Shown one piece after another: positions 45,479 to 56,786 of a stretch of 64,000 nucleotides of DNA. The notes under the pieces are model-generated. The model was not told the DNA's origin, made no database searches, and was given only the letters and a program-made list of their open reading frames with translations. The DNA is from Thecaphora thlaspeos (lineage: Eukaryota > Basidiomycota > Ustilaginomycetes > Urocystidales > Glomosporiaceae). Position 1 is the first letter of the stretch. Every line of letters starts with the position of its first letter. The stretch lies in assembly GCA_900291925.1 (NCBI GenBank), contig UWYS01000015.1, positions 558,001-622,000 of the forward strand, written 5' to 3'. The translations under genes were made by a program, and so were the position numbers.

Positions 45479-47184
45479 ATGGGTGAGTATGGTGGCACCG
45501 TCGCCCGCGACATCTCCGACGACAGAAAGAGCGAGAACGACATACGACAGACGTCAGACGATACACGATACATGCCGGTCAAAATGATAGCGACAACGAC
45601 GACCTCGACAACCAGCACGACACCCAACAAATGCGGCCTTGTTCAACACGTTGCGCCGCGCGTAAACGTTCTGACCTACGTTGGTCACACCTCGACGACT
45701 TGCGCCGCGCCCCTGTCTTCGATGTTTGCGTCGGCGACGACGGCCGCTACACGACGTTCACTCGACAGCCAGGACAGGCAACAGCTCCTTGTTTGCAGCC
45801 TCGCCCTTTGGCCTGTACCACCAACCGATGTCCGCCTATAGGCCCCTACCTCGTGTAGGTAGGAAATGGGAGTCTTGTGCCGTCTTGAAAAGGGTCTGCA
45901 GGCATCTGCGAAGGGAGAGAAACGTTTGGAGGGCAACAGGAGATACGAACGACCGAGAGCGGGAGACGATGACCGGACAGGAAAGGCGGAGGACAAACGG
46001 GCATTCGACGCTGGACGGGCAGTGGTGCTGTCTTGGCAAGGCGCTCTTGTTGCCAAGCCGCGATCTCTTTGGGGCGCTGACCAGCTAGGTGTCAGGGAAT
46101 GACGGGGCACTGAAGGAGGGGCACGGTAGAAGACTTATCGAGCGGTGGGCTAGAAGGAAGTCGGGACGCCAGGATTGATCACGCCCACAACGACCAGCAG
46201 CGACACAGCGTTACGACGTAACATCTCGCCTCCTGCGACAAACCGACAGCAGCCCGGCACTTCTCCCGGCGCTTCGCCTCCTTTTCGACGCCGATTTCGC
46301 TCGCCTTTGTCGGGGATGCTCCCGCTGCGTGTCATTCGACCTCCAACAAAGGAACCGTTCCGCTGATTGTAAACACCATCCCTCCCTACCCTTCGCCCAC
46401 TGCAGCTGTCGGAAAGAACAAGAAGCTCTCCAAGGGCCGTGGCAACAAGAAGCGCGCCGTCGACCCCTTCACCCGCAAGGACTGGTACGACATCAAGGCC
46501 CCGATCTTCTTCGAGAACAGGAACGTCGGCAAGACGCTGGTCAACCGCTCGCAGGGTCTCAAGAACGCCAACGACTCGCTCAAGGGCCGTATCGTCGAGG
46601 CCTCGCTCGCCGACCTCAACAAGGACGATGAGCAGTCCTACCGCAAGTTCCAGCTCCGGGTCGACGAGATCCAGGGCCGCACCTGCCTGACCAACTTCCA
46701 CGGCATGGACTTCACCTCGGACAAGATCCGCTCGCTCGTCCGCAAGTGGCAGACGCTGATCGAGGCGCACGTCGACGTCAAGACGACCGACGGCTACCTC
46801 CTCCGCATCTTCTGCATCGCCTTCACCCGCCGCCGTGCCAACCAGGTCAAGAAGACGACCTACGCCCAGTCGTCGCAGGTCCGCGCCATCCGCAAGAAGA
46901 TGTTCGAGATCATCCAGCGCGAGGCGTCGTCGTGCGACATCCGCGAGCTCGTTGCTAAGCTGATCCCCGAGGTCATGGGACGCGAGATCGAGAAGGCCAC
47001 ACAAGGAATCTACCCGCTCAAGGACGTCCACATCCGCCGCTGCAAGGTCCTCAAGAAGCCCAAGTTCGAGCTCGGCAAGCTCATTGAGCTCCACGGCGGC
47101 GCCAACAACGCCGGCACCGAGGACTCGGGCGTCAAGGCCAAGTCGTCGGAGTTCAAGGAGCCCGCCCCCCTCACCTCGGTCTAA
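45479..47184 (+). CDS. RPS1: Small-subunit ribosomal protein eS1 (S3Ae)
   Basis: Cytosolic 40S ribosomal protein at the mRNA exit side (known). Exon 1 is only ATGG (45479-45482). After a 923-nt intron (GTGAGT donor, TGCAG acceptor at 46405) exon 2 (46406-47184) supplies CT to complete Ala-2, giving [20 protein letters not shown] and 260 aa in total. Further blocks are [60 protein letters not shown] and [20 protein letters not shown]. The N-terminal sequence MAVGKNK is the family start, which proves the four-base first exon. No other ATG upstream of exon 2 would provide it. Confidence 0.96.
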
Positions 47185-49567
47185 GCGTCTCAGCCGCCTA
47201 GCGCCACCGTCAACCTACCCATACCTCGCATTTCCTAAGCAGACACATGAGCACGCCCACATGCCCCCTCCCACCCGTGGTGCAGCCGTTTCCGATGGCG
47301 GCGCACCTCACCACCCAACATCAACAACAAAAAGGCCCTTTCAACGGACCTTGCCCTCTGATTGCACTTTGAAGACCCCGTATGTCTGTCCCCCTCTCAT
47401 TTCTCGTGTATTCCACACACACACATACACACACACATCTTCCTCTTTGTACCTTTTCTTCCTCCAAGTGCTTTTCTGGGGTTGATTTCGGGGCAGAACC
47501 AGAAATCGCCAAAAGATTGCCAGAAACATGCACAGAAGGCCTCGCGGCGAGACTGCGCAGCGAAGAAGGGGAACGTTCCTGGCTAGCTCTCGTGTTCGAA
47601 TTGCGGTCTGCACTCGTCTTGGGGTACATGGCACGCACCGGTATGTATCGAGACCCTCTGCGGCGAGCTTTTTGAGGTCGCGGGGGACCAGATGGGCCGG
47701 AGCCGAGCAAGGAGCCAGCGCTGCGGCGTCGACAAGCCCCGATGACCGCGTCGGCGCCTGTGCCCGATTTTGGCACTGATCCTCGATCGTCTCTCGGCAA
47801 CTCGCTCGCCCGATTCTCCGCCTGATCACGCGCTCTTCGGGTGCTGGCCGTGTTTCCCCGACGCACTACACGGGCAGCAACGAACAGCTACTGTAGTCGC
47901 CATCTATATCCTCGCTCAGTCCAGAACGCAGCGTATGGTAGCTTTCGAACGATGGCTTGATTTCCCATTTTTTGGGTGGCTTCGATACTCCTGAGACGGC
48001 CGGGATGTCGCGTCTCGTTCGATGGATCGGACCTTGAAGTTCACAACTTTGCCGACGCAGCCAGGTGTCGCTCTGTTCACCCGTCACGATGTTAACGTTG
48101 GCTGGTGTGGAAGAAAAGAAAGAAAAAACAGCGAAAATTCAGAGGGAAAACCAGGGGTCAGAGAGGGCGGGCGATGGATGTGTCACCGTGTGTGGCCTTC
48201 CCACGGTTCTCTTCCGCCAAGGCAGCCTCCAACTCGCCTCCTTGTGTGTCTCTGCTGCGACGTCTTGATCGATTGACTCCCTTCGACCAGACCAAGGCTA
48301 CGGCGAGATTGCCGTTAGCATGATCCGTCGGCAGGCCCGGTGCAGGGCGAGAGCGAGATCGAACGAGATACCGTATGTAGAACCCCGGTTTCTGGGGGTG
48401 TCGAGGTCAAGCGAGGGGTTGAAATACGACAGTTTTGTTCGCAAGAAGCGGCGGCGGCGAGACCTTTGATCCGACCAGAGCAGGCAGGCTAAGTAGCAGC
48501 GACCCATCGCTATGCGGCGGCGGCGAGATGCTGGCCGGGAGGTGAGAGGAGAGCACTCGCTGCAAAGACGTATCGTCGAGATCTTACTGCTGCAACGCAC
48601 GACGACGAAGACCATCGATGGAAGAGCAGCTACAGTGGTGAAAACCAAGGCAGGAGGAGCCAAGGGAAAAGCACCGCCTCATCATCTCAGCCACCTTGCG
48701 GCAGCAGGGGCGGCCGCCTAAAATCGAATCGCCGATGACTGCGCGATGCAACGGCAGCTTGATGAAGCCAGGCTGAATCGCCAAGGGCAGGCCACCGACA
48801 GGCAGGGTCTGTTGAAGGTTCAGTACAGCAGCTTGGGCCGCTTACTTGGGCCGCTTACTTGGCCCGCCTGCCTGTCCAGAACGGGGTTGGAAAAAGAAAA
48901 CAAGAAAAAAGAAAGAGGCAGGGAGAGAAGGGCGAGGGAGCAAGGCAGGGCAAGACAGGGCAAGACAGGGCAAGACAGGGCAAGACGGGGCGCAGGGAAA
49001 ACCTGCGCCGCATCGTCGCTGTCCGCCTGCCTGGGCAAGCAGAGCTCCGACGATGACTGCGCCGCCCCGCCCCGCGCCGCCACGCCCACCCAAACACGAA
49101 AACATGGCGCAGCCCTGGTCCACACACTCCTCACCCACCACCGCCGCTTCCATCCCCACCTCCACCATCCTCACCGCCCGCCAATCCTTCACCATCACCT
49201 CACAACCTTCCGACACGCTCTGTCGCACCACCCGCAAAGGTCTCGCCCCTACACGCCACCTCCGCTTCGCGCCCCATTCTACCACACCGCCCCCCCCCCC
49301 CCCTAAAGTCAACAGACAGCGGCTCCCACCCGCCACCCACGGCCGATAGACAGATCCCCCCCATAGAGCACAGCTCACAGACCGCGGCATCACCCTCTGC
49401 AGCCGTCCACTCTGCAGCGCACCCCTATCGACTCGACGGCTCGACTCATTCGTTTCCCACAGACAGCAGATACCTTGTATCATCGCACCTGCTGCGCTGC
49501 CCCTCGACTTCTAAACGATCATCAACTTCTCCCCCCCCCCAGCCTCGCCCGGAGCTAGATCATCACA
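47185..49567. other. 2.4-kb region without a supported gene; short tandem repeats
   Basis: Contains a duplicated 13-mer (TTGGGCCGCTTAC, 48833-48858) and five 10-bp units close to CAAGACAGGG at 48941-48990. The last few hundred bases are the C-rich leader of the Ser/Thr-rich membrane protein. Nothing coding recognised. Confidence 0.5.
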
Positions 49568-52500
49568 ATGGGTGAGTAGACTGGACTTTCCTCATTGCCC
49601 TTGACTGCCGTCGCCGCCGCCGCCATCGCAGTAGCCTCATCAGCTGCCACTCACCCATACGGCAACCCGCTCTGCACCAGCCCGGACCGGTTGCACACCG
49701 ACTTCTCTCGCCTTGTCGGCTGCTAGAAGCGCAGGCCCTCCCGTCGAGGCTGGACAGAGACTTGGACCGAGTCTTGCCGTCGTCGCACCGTGTCTCGAAG
49801 CGGTCACAACCGGTCCCAGCTGCTGAGCTGTCAGAGCTGCGGCTTCTTTGGCCGGTGTCGGCCGCCTCGACCCTCTGCTCTCGGCGGCGAGGGCGTCAAA
49901 CCCCTTGCGGGTCGCCGGAGACCCTGGAGACCTCGACTGACGACCGTCTCAGTGCTCTCGAACGTCAAACTCCAAGGCGGGACAAAGCCAAGTTGACGAA
50001 TGCTCCGAACTCTCTTTCCCCTCCCCCCTCCCCGCTGTCCCGACGATTGTCGTCCTACACTGTCCCTCGTGTCCGTCCCTCGTGTGCACCTGTCCCTCCC
50101 GTCCACCATCGTGCGTCTATTCCGCTCGCTCGCATGGCCACGGTGATCACCTCCCCCTGGCTTCGTTGCTCTGCGACGGCGTCGTTGCTTGGCACCATCT
50201 CACCTCTTCCTCTTCGGTGACGATGGTGGCTTTTGGCTCGGCGCTGCACCGGCTTGCACCTTTTCCGTCTTGCCCGGTCCGAATGCGGCTGACGGCCGAC
50301 CATGCTCGCTCGATCGCAGCTGGAGTGGTTGACGGTCTCACACCTCTTATTGGCGATCTCACGGGCGCGACAGACTCCAGTGCGTCGTCGTCGGTTCCTT
50401 GACTCTTCTATGCCCTAGATGTCGTAACTGACCCTTGCCCTGTTCGTCATGCTCCCCGCACTCGCTCGTAATCAACCACCAGATACTATCTCCACAACAG
50501 ATGCCGCCACGTCAAGCCAGGCTGGCGCCTCTACGACTCAGTCAACGTAAGTGTCCCTCTTGCGCCGCGATTCTAGCACCACCTCATCACGAGCTTTAGA
50601 AGTGATCGAAGTTTAACCCTCGTCTCGCTTCTCTTGTCTTGCCCTTGTCTCGCCATAACGCGCAGGAGCTCCATGAGTACGACGGAGCAGCAGTCCAGCT
50701 CAACAAGCGACGCTCGTCCGACGTCCACGAGTGCTGCTACTAGCGAAGCAAGTTCTGTGAGCTTCACGTCGATGACAACGACGACGGGTCCGGAGGGATC
50801 GTCTGCCGCACCGACGGACGCCGTTTCCTCTTCGCACATCCCGTCATCATCAAGGGTGAGGGCACATCGTCGGGTTTCCTCCCCGTGCCGCCTCTTACCT
50901 GCGCCCGCAGGCCCTTGGACGGTCGCACCGGACGGCCTGCCAACCCACTCGCTCGCTCGCCTGCTCGCTTGCCCCCTTGCCTGGTCCTCGTGCCGGCGTG
51001 GTTGCGCTATGGCGCTCCAAACACACTCGTCGATAGCCGGAAGGGAGCACGGGCGCGGTGTGGCCAGGCCGTCGTTGCGGAACTGCCACTCCCTCGGTGG
51101 CCGTCACACCTAGCCTCGCTCCCCTCGTAATCTTCCCGTGCCCTGCTCGCAGGCATGCTGACCTCGGTCGTTCCCCCTTTGTCCCTCTTATTGCGTGCGC
51201 CGTCCACTGCAGACTTCGGAAGCTCCATCGACCACCTCGACATCACAAGCTCCTTCCACGACGACGAGTGAGGCACCGTCCAGCACCACCAGCGCTGCGC
51301 CAACAACGACGTCGCAGGCCGCTCCAACCACTACCAGCAGCCAGTCAAGATCGTCCTCCGAGGCGCCGGCCCCGTCGACGACAGAACGAGCATCGTGAGT
51401 ATCTGTACAAGCTCGAGTGTCCGTTCCGGCGCGACCCCAATCCCTCCGAATGCCTCGTATCTGCTTGCTTGCCTGCAAGACCCTTCCGGTGTCCCGGCCT
51501 TCCCCCTTTCTTCTTCATCGAGTCCTACCAAAACACAAGGCCTGGGTCTCCTCCGTCTGATCGCATGTCAGGCGGAGGACGAGCCCATGACGTTTGTTTC
51601 CGGTGGCATCTCAAAAGCTTCCTTGCGGGGTCGTGGTGTTGACCAGGTGCTTGCACTTTTTCGACCCCGCGACCATCATTTGCATTTCCCCTTCCCCAAC
51701 CACCACTTGCACCTCCACTCCACTCCTTTGTGCCCCGCTTCCCCTCTGCTGGCTGCCTGCGCGTATCGTGTTGGCCCTTGACTCGTGTTTCGCCGCGCTG
51801 TCCTTGGCGATGACGATGACGCCGCCGCCGCAGCAGCAGCTCCCTACCAGATACGACAGAGAATCTGACGTCCCCCACCGCTTCATCATCTTCGACCCGA
51901 AATGCATCCCCAACCACCACTCCCTCTTCCTCCAACGATCCCTCCACGACCAACTCTGCCGCGAACTCGAACATCAATGGTAACGACAACAACTCTAACA
52001 CCAATGCCAACACCGCCACCAACAACAACGACAATAACGACGACAATAACAACAATAACGACGACAACAACAACAACAACGACAACACTCGGTCCGCGTC
52101 CTCGCCCACCAGGACCACGAACCAGGAAGCCTCGGCCTCGGTGGTGACGACGCAGACGTCGCTCCTCACCATCACGCTACCCAACGGGCAGAGCTCGACG
52201 TCGACGGCGATCGAGGTCATCACGACGGCTAACGGCCAGCTGAGCGGCTCCGGGTCAGGCTCAGGGAGCAACGACTTCTTCAGCAACGGCGGAGCGGTCG
52301 GCGGCACGTTCGCCGCCGTCGGCATTGTCTGCGCCGGCCTTGTGGCGGGCGTCGTCTACCTGCTGTGGAAGCGACACAAGGCGCAGAAGATGGACGCCGA
52401 CGTCGTGGCCGCCGCCTCGGCTGCCGCCGCGACCACGCGCACGCCGTTCGACGACGACGATCCAGAGATGATTGAGCACCCGAGCTACGGCACGTCGGGC

Positions 52501-53238
52501 GCCAGTGCGGCAGGCGCGGCCGCGGCGAGTGCGGGAGCGTATGGCGCGTCGTCACCGATGATGCAGCAGTTGTACAACAACTACGTCCCTTCGACCAATG
52601 AGTACGAGCCGAGCCACTTCTCCGCCGGCACCGGTCCTGGCCACGCTGGCATGGGCGCCTACGGTCCGCCCGCCGGCGCCGGTGGAGCTGCTGTCGCTGG
52701 AGCGGCGGCCTACTACGCCGGCGCCGGTGGAAACAGCGGAGGGAATGGCACCGAGGGGTCGCACTACTACGAGTCGGTGCCGGGCCACCTCAACAATGGC
52801 GGAGGCGATCCGGCGGGTAGCGCGTACGGCGGCTACTACAACAACGCGGGAAGCGCGGGCCACGAGAACGCCTACAGCCAGCACACGCACGACGACCCGT
52901 ACGGCCCGGGAGCTGGAGGAGCGGGAAGCGGCGGACACGGGTACAGCAGCAGCGGCGCGCCGCAGCTCCACTGGAATCCGGGCCACTCTCCGCCCCTCGA
53001 CGCCACCGCCGCCGAATTCGGTGCGGCTGAAGGAGCGTACGGTGGTATGGCAGGACGAGGTGGGGACGACCAGTTCCTGTGTAACGATGTCTTTGCTGAT
53101 CCCAACAGCGCGAGCAGCTCCAACGAGACGGACGGAAGGCTCGACATGCGCGCGCACGAGGCCGGCAGCGCGACGAGCCTGAGAGACGACCAGGACTATG
53201 GAAGGAAGTTGGCCGTGCGCAACCAGTCGGATGAGTAG
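49568..53238 (+). CDS. Ser/Thr-rich single-pass membrane protein (sensor- or mucin-like)
   Basis: Six exons, 49568-49571 (ATGG), 50320-50379, 50483-50546, 50666-50855, 51213-51394 and 51834-53238, all in phase, give 634 aa. The start MAGVVDGLTPLIGDLTGATD leads into a Ser/Thr-rich, presumably O-glycosylated ectodomain (about residues 20-310) with S-E-A-P-S-T-T-like repeats and an Asn/Asp-rich stretch. One transmembrane helix (about 323-346, GTFAAVGIVCAGLVAGVVYL then LW) is followed by a basic stop-transfer, WKRHKAQK. The long Gly/Ala/Tyr/Ser-rich cytoplasmic tail ends RKLAVRNQSDE. No signal peptide is visible, so the helix may act as signal-anchor, or a different first exon exists. The layout resembles fungal wall-stress sensors (Mid2/Wsc type) but lacks a WSC Cys domain. 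The 748-nt first intron is the least certain part. Confidence 0.75.
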
Positions 53239-53863
53239 CGCCGCCGTTGCGAATGATGGACTATATCTTCTTGGAACTTTTCTTCGTCGCGACGAGACGA
53301 CGACGACGGCGATGACGCTTCCCCTGCCCTCCCAAATTCGGTGTGATGGGCCGTTTCCTTTCCCCCGCTCTCCTTCTACCTCTACCTCTACAACTTTGCC
53401 CCTCTTCCTTTCTATCGACTTTCGTCCTGACTCGATCCATTCCCCGCTCGTCGACTCTTTATCGCATAACACGGAATCCATTTCATCCCCCTTTTCGTCC
53501 CTTTTTCTCAGTGAAGCCATACTATGCTGTACCCATTATCTGACTTGCCCGACCAAACGACGTGAGTTCACGTTCGTCTGTCAGGGGCAGTGACCTATCC
53601 CTCTACGGGACAGTGTCGAGGAGGATGAGAGGGCAGACGAGCAAGCAAAGACGATATGAGACGACGAGACGATGTGACATTGCGTATGATAGTCAACGAT
53701 CGAGCGAATGGGATGACATGTGCAGATAAAAGGTCGGAACGGTACAGTACATGGTTGAATTGCGACCAAGGGGGCGGAGACATTGACCACGTCTGGTCTT
53801 TCGAGGATACGACATGTAAAACCGCCCCCTAGAAAGCACCCCTACCTACCTTCGAGATGTCAT
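53239..53863. other. 3' flanks of two convergent genes
   Basis: 625 bp, pyrimidine-rich toward the left end. No gene seen. Confidence 0.5.
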
Positions 53864-53978
53864 TTAGCGATACGGATTTTGTCCACTATAGGGAGCTTGA
53901 CGCTGTTGCAGACTGCTTGGGTTCAGGCTGCCACCAGGTGCGCCGCTTCCGTAGAAGTCGTTGCTCCATACTGCTGGT

Positions 53979-54017
<39 letters not shown>

Positions 54018-55845
54018 GGTTGCGGAGGCCGAGGAGGCTGCGGTTGGATGCTGCCGTAAGATGCAACACCGGACGTAGAGGGAGGCACGTCGATAGCGAG
54101 GGAGGAGGTCGATGTCGAAGCCACCATCCCTGCTTGGTTGAGGCTAGAGTCGGACGGTGCAACGTTGGATCGTCGAGCCGTTCGCGCCGGGCGGTAGTCG
54201 TCATCTCCATCGTCGTCGCTACTGCCTTGCCTCTGACGCTTCTTCCTTGCGGGGACCGCATCGCCTTCGGGCAGCGGTGGCGGAAGCTTGGCGCGGTCGA
54301 TGAATTCACGCAGGCTGCCGGCGACGCGTGTGTTGAACATCATGTCCTTGTACTTGGGTCGGACGGCATCCTTCATCGCGTCGGCCAGCTGAGAGAGCTG
54401 CGACAGCTCCGCATCGCGGAAGCGGTAGATCAGGTAGCCGATATAGACGAATTCGACGGGAGAGAGAGGACGGCTGTACGTCCGACCCGTCGTGTTGATC
54501 GCCATGCCCGGCTTGATGCACGCCCCGTAGCGCGGATGGTTGGCCAGCGCAACGTACTTGGCCAGTGTATCGTGGATCTCCTGGCTGATGGCCGCGCTTG
54601 GCTCCTTACCGGCATTCGCCTTGAGGAACGACTCCACCTTGCCCGCCGAGGGCACGTAGCGTGGCACCTTGGCGTGGACGATGAGCAGCATGATCTGCGC
54701 CATGAAGAGGTAGTCCTTGCCGCGAGTCACGGTCATGATGACGTTGCCCTTGCGGTCCGTCGAGAGGCCCGGATGGTCGGGCGTGCTGTCGAGGAAGCGC
54801 TTGACCAGCTTGCGGATCAGGTCCGGCCATTTGCCAAGGTGCGCCGCAAGCTTCTCGGCCGACGAGAGCGTCACGCCCATCTGCACGCGCGAGAACATCT
54901 CGCGCTCGATCTCCTCGGTGATGCCCTCGAACTCGACGCACGTCAGCTGCTCGTTGTCGAACTTGCGCCGCTGCGCCGGCGTCAGCGCCGGCGTCTTGCC
55001 GTTGAGGAGGTCCTCTTTGTACCAGAACCTGCGGTTGGTCCCCGGCTCCTTGACGGGGATCTTGTTCTCGAAGAACAGCTGCACCGACGAGAGGCGCTGC
55101 TTGCCGTCGATGCACGTGTAGACGATGTCCTTGGTGTCTTCCTTCTCCCTGAGCGAGAGCAGGATAGGCGGGATGTAGTAGTGCCGCATGATCGACTCGA
55201 TCACCGCCGACTGCTTGTGCTCCGGCCACACGACGCCCCGCTGGTATTCGGGCTCCAGGTCGACCAGCTCGTCGTTTATCATCTCATGGAACGTCTTGGT
55301 TGAGTACTGCGTCGCTCGAGGCGCCTTGAGGATCAGCCCGAGGTCGAGGCTGCAAGGGTGCGCAAGGGGCGCCCAAGTGACGAGGAGCCAAGGAAGCCAA
55401 GGTCAGCGGCTACGTCTTCTCAATCGAACGCCTCTGCAAGTGACTGACCGAGCCGCTCTCCTCCGCACTGCGGCAGACCTGGAGAAGAGCAAGCTCGTCG
55501 ACGCGGGCCCAGACTCACACCTTGTCCGAGGGGTTCTTGCGAGCCACCCTCTTGCCGGGGCTGGCCTTGACGTCCTCCTCCTCGCTTGAGTATTCGTCCT
55601 CCGAAGAGCCCGGCGCCTGTCCGAAGAGCTCGTCATCCTCGTCGTCTGCCGCGGGGCAAAGGGGTCGGAGAGGGAGAGAAGCCGCAGACAAGCGCAGCGA
55701 TCAATCGTCGTAGAGAGCGAAAGGTCAGTGTGAGGGGTGTTCGCTCGGGAGCAGTTGCGGTGCTGCCCAGCACGGCATGGCGGCCCTGAGCACGTCGAGG
55801 CGAGAACTTACCAGGGTCGGGCTTTGTTGACGTCGAAACCTGCAT
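53864..55845 (-). CDS. DUF262 (GmrSD N-domain/ParB-Srx-fold) protein with poly-Gln tail
   Basis: Exons 55845-55812, 55645-55519 and 55349-53864 give 548 aa. Residues 1-53 are acidic (DDEDDELFGQ, YSSEEEDVKA). The DUF262 domain (about 60-270) has LVDLEPEYQRGVVWPEHKQS, IMRHYYIPPILLSLREKED and YTCIDGKQRLSSVQLFFENK, i.e. the family's YQRxxVW and DGxQRLxS motifs. The middle is helical with HPRYGACIKPGMAINTTGRT. The C-terminus is Ser/Asp-rich, then Pro/Gln-rich with a 12-residue Gln run encoded by CTG/CAG repeats at 53982-54018. In bacteria DUF262 forms the nuclease half of the type IV restriction system GmrSD; fungal copies are nuclear genes of unknown function. The start MQVSTSTKPDPG was chosen because phase and splice sites fit. 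Confidence 0.88.
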
Positions 55846-56134
55846 CGCTCCTGTCCGCGGTTGCCGGCGGGCCGGTTGTGGTGACGAGGAGGCGAAGGCA
55901 GGCGCGGATTGAACGAAGCGTAGGAGGGGGACCGGGAGAGCAGGCGATCGGGACGAGGCCAAACGCGACAGCGCAAGACGCCGGGGACTGAGCGGAAAGC
56001 GCCTTCGGGGCGGAAGGCAGCGCCGTGTGGAGAAGGGTCGAGGCCCCCGATAAGGTTTCAAAATAATCGCTCCGTTGCGCAGCGGGTCGTTGACAGTGCT
56101 GACTAAGCCGCCGGTGGCACCGAGGCTGGATCCG

Positions 56135-56571
56135 GCCTGAGATGGGCAAAAAGGAGAGAGGGTAACCTCAGCAGTTGCTGGCAAGGCTGGAGGTGAGGTT
56201 GGGAAGCCTTTGCCTTTGATGGGAGGTTGAAAATGGGGAAAATTTGGGGGTAAGGATGGAATGAGCTGGATGGATGGATGTGGGGAAGATGGAGGAAGGG
56301 AGGAAAGGAAGGGGGAGGCTTGGACCTGACTGTATAGGGGCTGGGGTGGTGAGGAAAAAGATTCAAACCTCAGACCCTGGCCCTGGGCACTTTGCCTGAA
56401 CTTCTGAACCTCATTTTCCTTGTTGAGGCAAGCTGAGGCAGAGAGAGTGGGGAACTTGGTAGATGATGTGTTGGCACAAAGGATGTTTGGAAGGAGGCTG
56501 AGGAAATTTGCTGACTTTTGCTGGTTGGCAGGAATGAAGTTGGTGAGGTTCAGATCTGGTCTGGGAAACCT
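56135..56571. other. 437-bp segment with no CpG dinucleotide
   Basis: Every line of sequence around this block contains many CG dinucleotides, yet none occurs from 56135 to 56571. The block is purine-rich on the plus strand, G/T/A-biased, and has no coding frame. CpG loss by deamination of methylated repeats is the usual cause; a foreign insertion is the alternative. Confidence 0.75.
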
Positions 56572-56713
56572 CGCAAAGTTTGGAGGCTCTTCATCTCTGC
56601 GCGATATTTGACCTCAACCTCATCAACCTCACTCAGACACCAGATGCTCTCGTTACTCTGGTTACAGTTCAGACGCTATTAAAGGTATACCGTCGAGATC
56701 TGCTACAACGGCG

Positions 56714-56786
56714 GGCGCGAGCGGCGAGCAGGTATGTCGGGTGCCCGCACCCACCGTAGCGGCAGCTTAGGCTCGCCGCTCGCGCC
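56714..56786. repeat. Perfect 16-bp inverted repeat with a nested hairpin
   Basis: Left arm GGCGCGAGCGGCGAGC (56714-56729) and right arm GCTCGCCGCTCGCGCC (56771-56786) are perfectly complementary. The 41-nt loop contains a second stem, GGGTGC/GCACCC (56739-56752). It lies beside the CpG-free block and is not next to a gene end. Confidence 0.8.

Noticed and set aside
45483..46405. Box C/D snoRNA in the eS1 intron
   Set aside because: Partial box C-like (GATGA, ATGATAG) and CTGA elements exist but without a matching terminal stem or canonical spacing; the eS7 intron also lacks a good candidate.
46150..47094. 314-codon minus-strand frame
   Set aside because: Antisense shadow of eS1; Leu/Asp/Val-rich with no motif.
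48941..48990. CRISPR-like array
   Set aside because: Units are 10 bp with no spacers and the genome is eukaryotic; it is a simple tandem repeat.
53783..55303. 506-codon plus-strand frame
   Set aside because: It is antisense to the DUF262 gene; its Leu/Arg/Ala/Asp-rich translation is a shadow of a GC-biased third position, and the minus strand has family motifs and splice sites.
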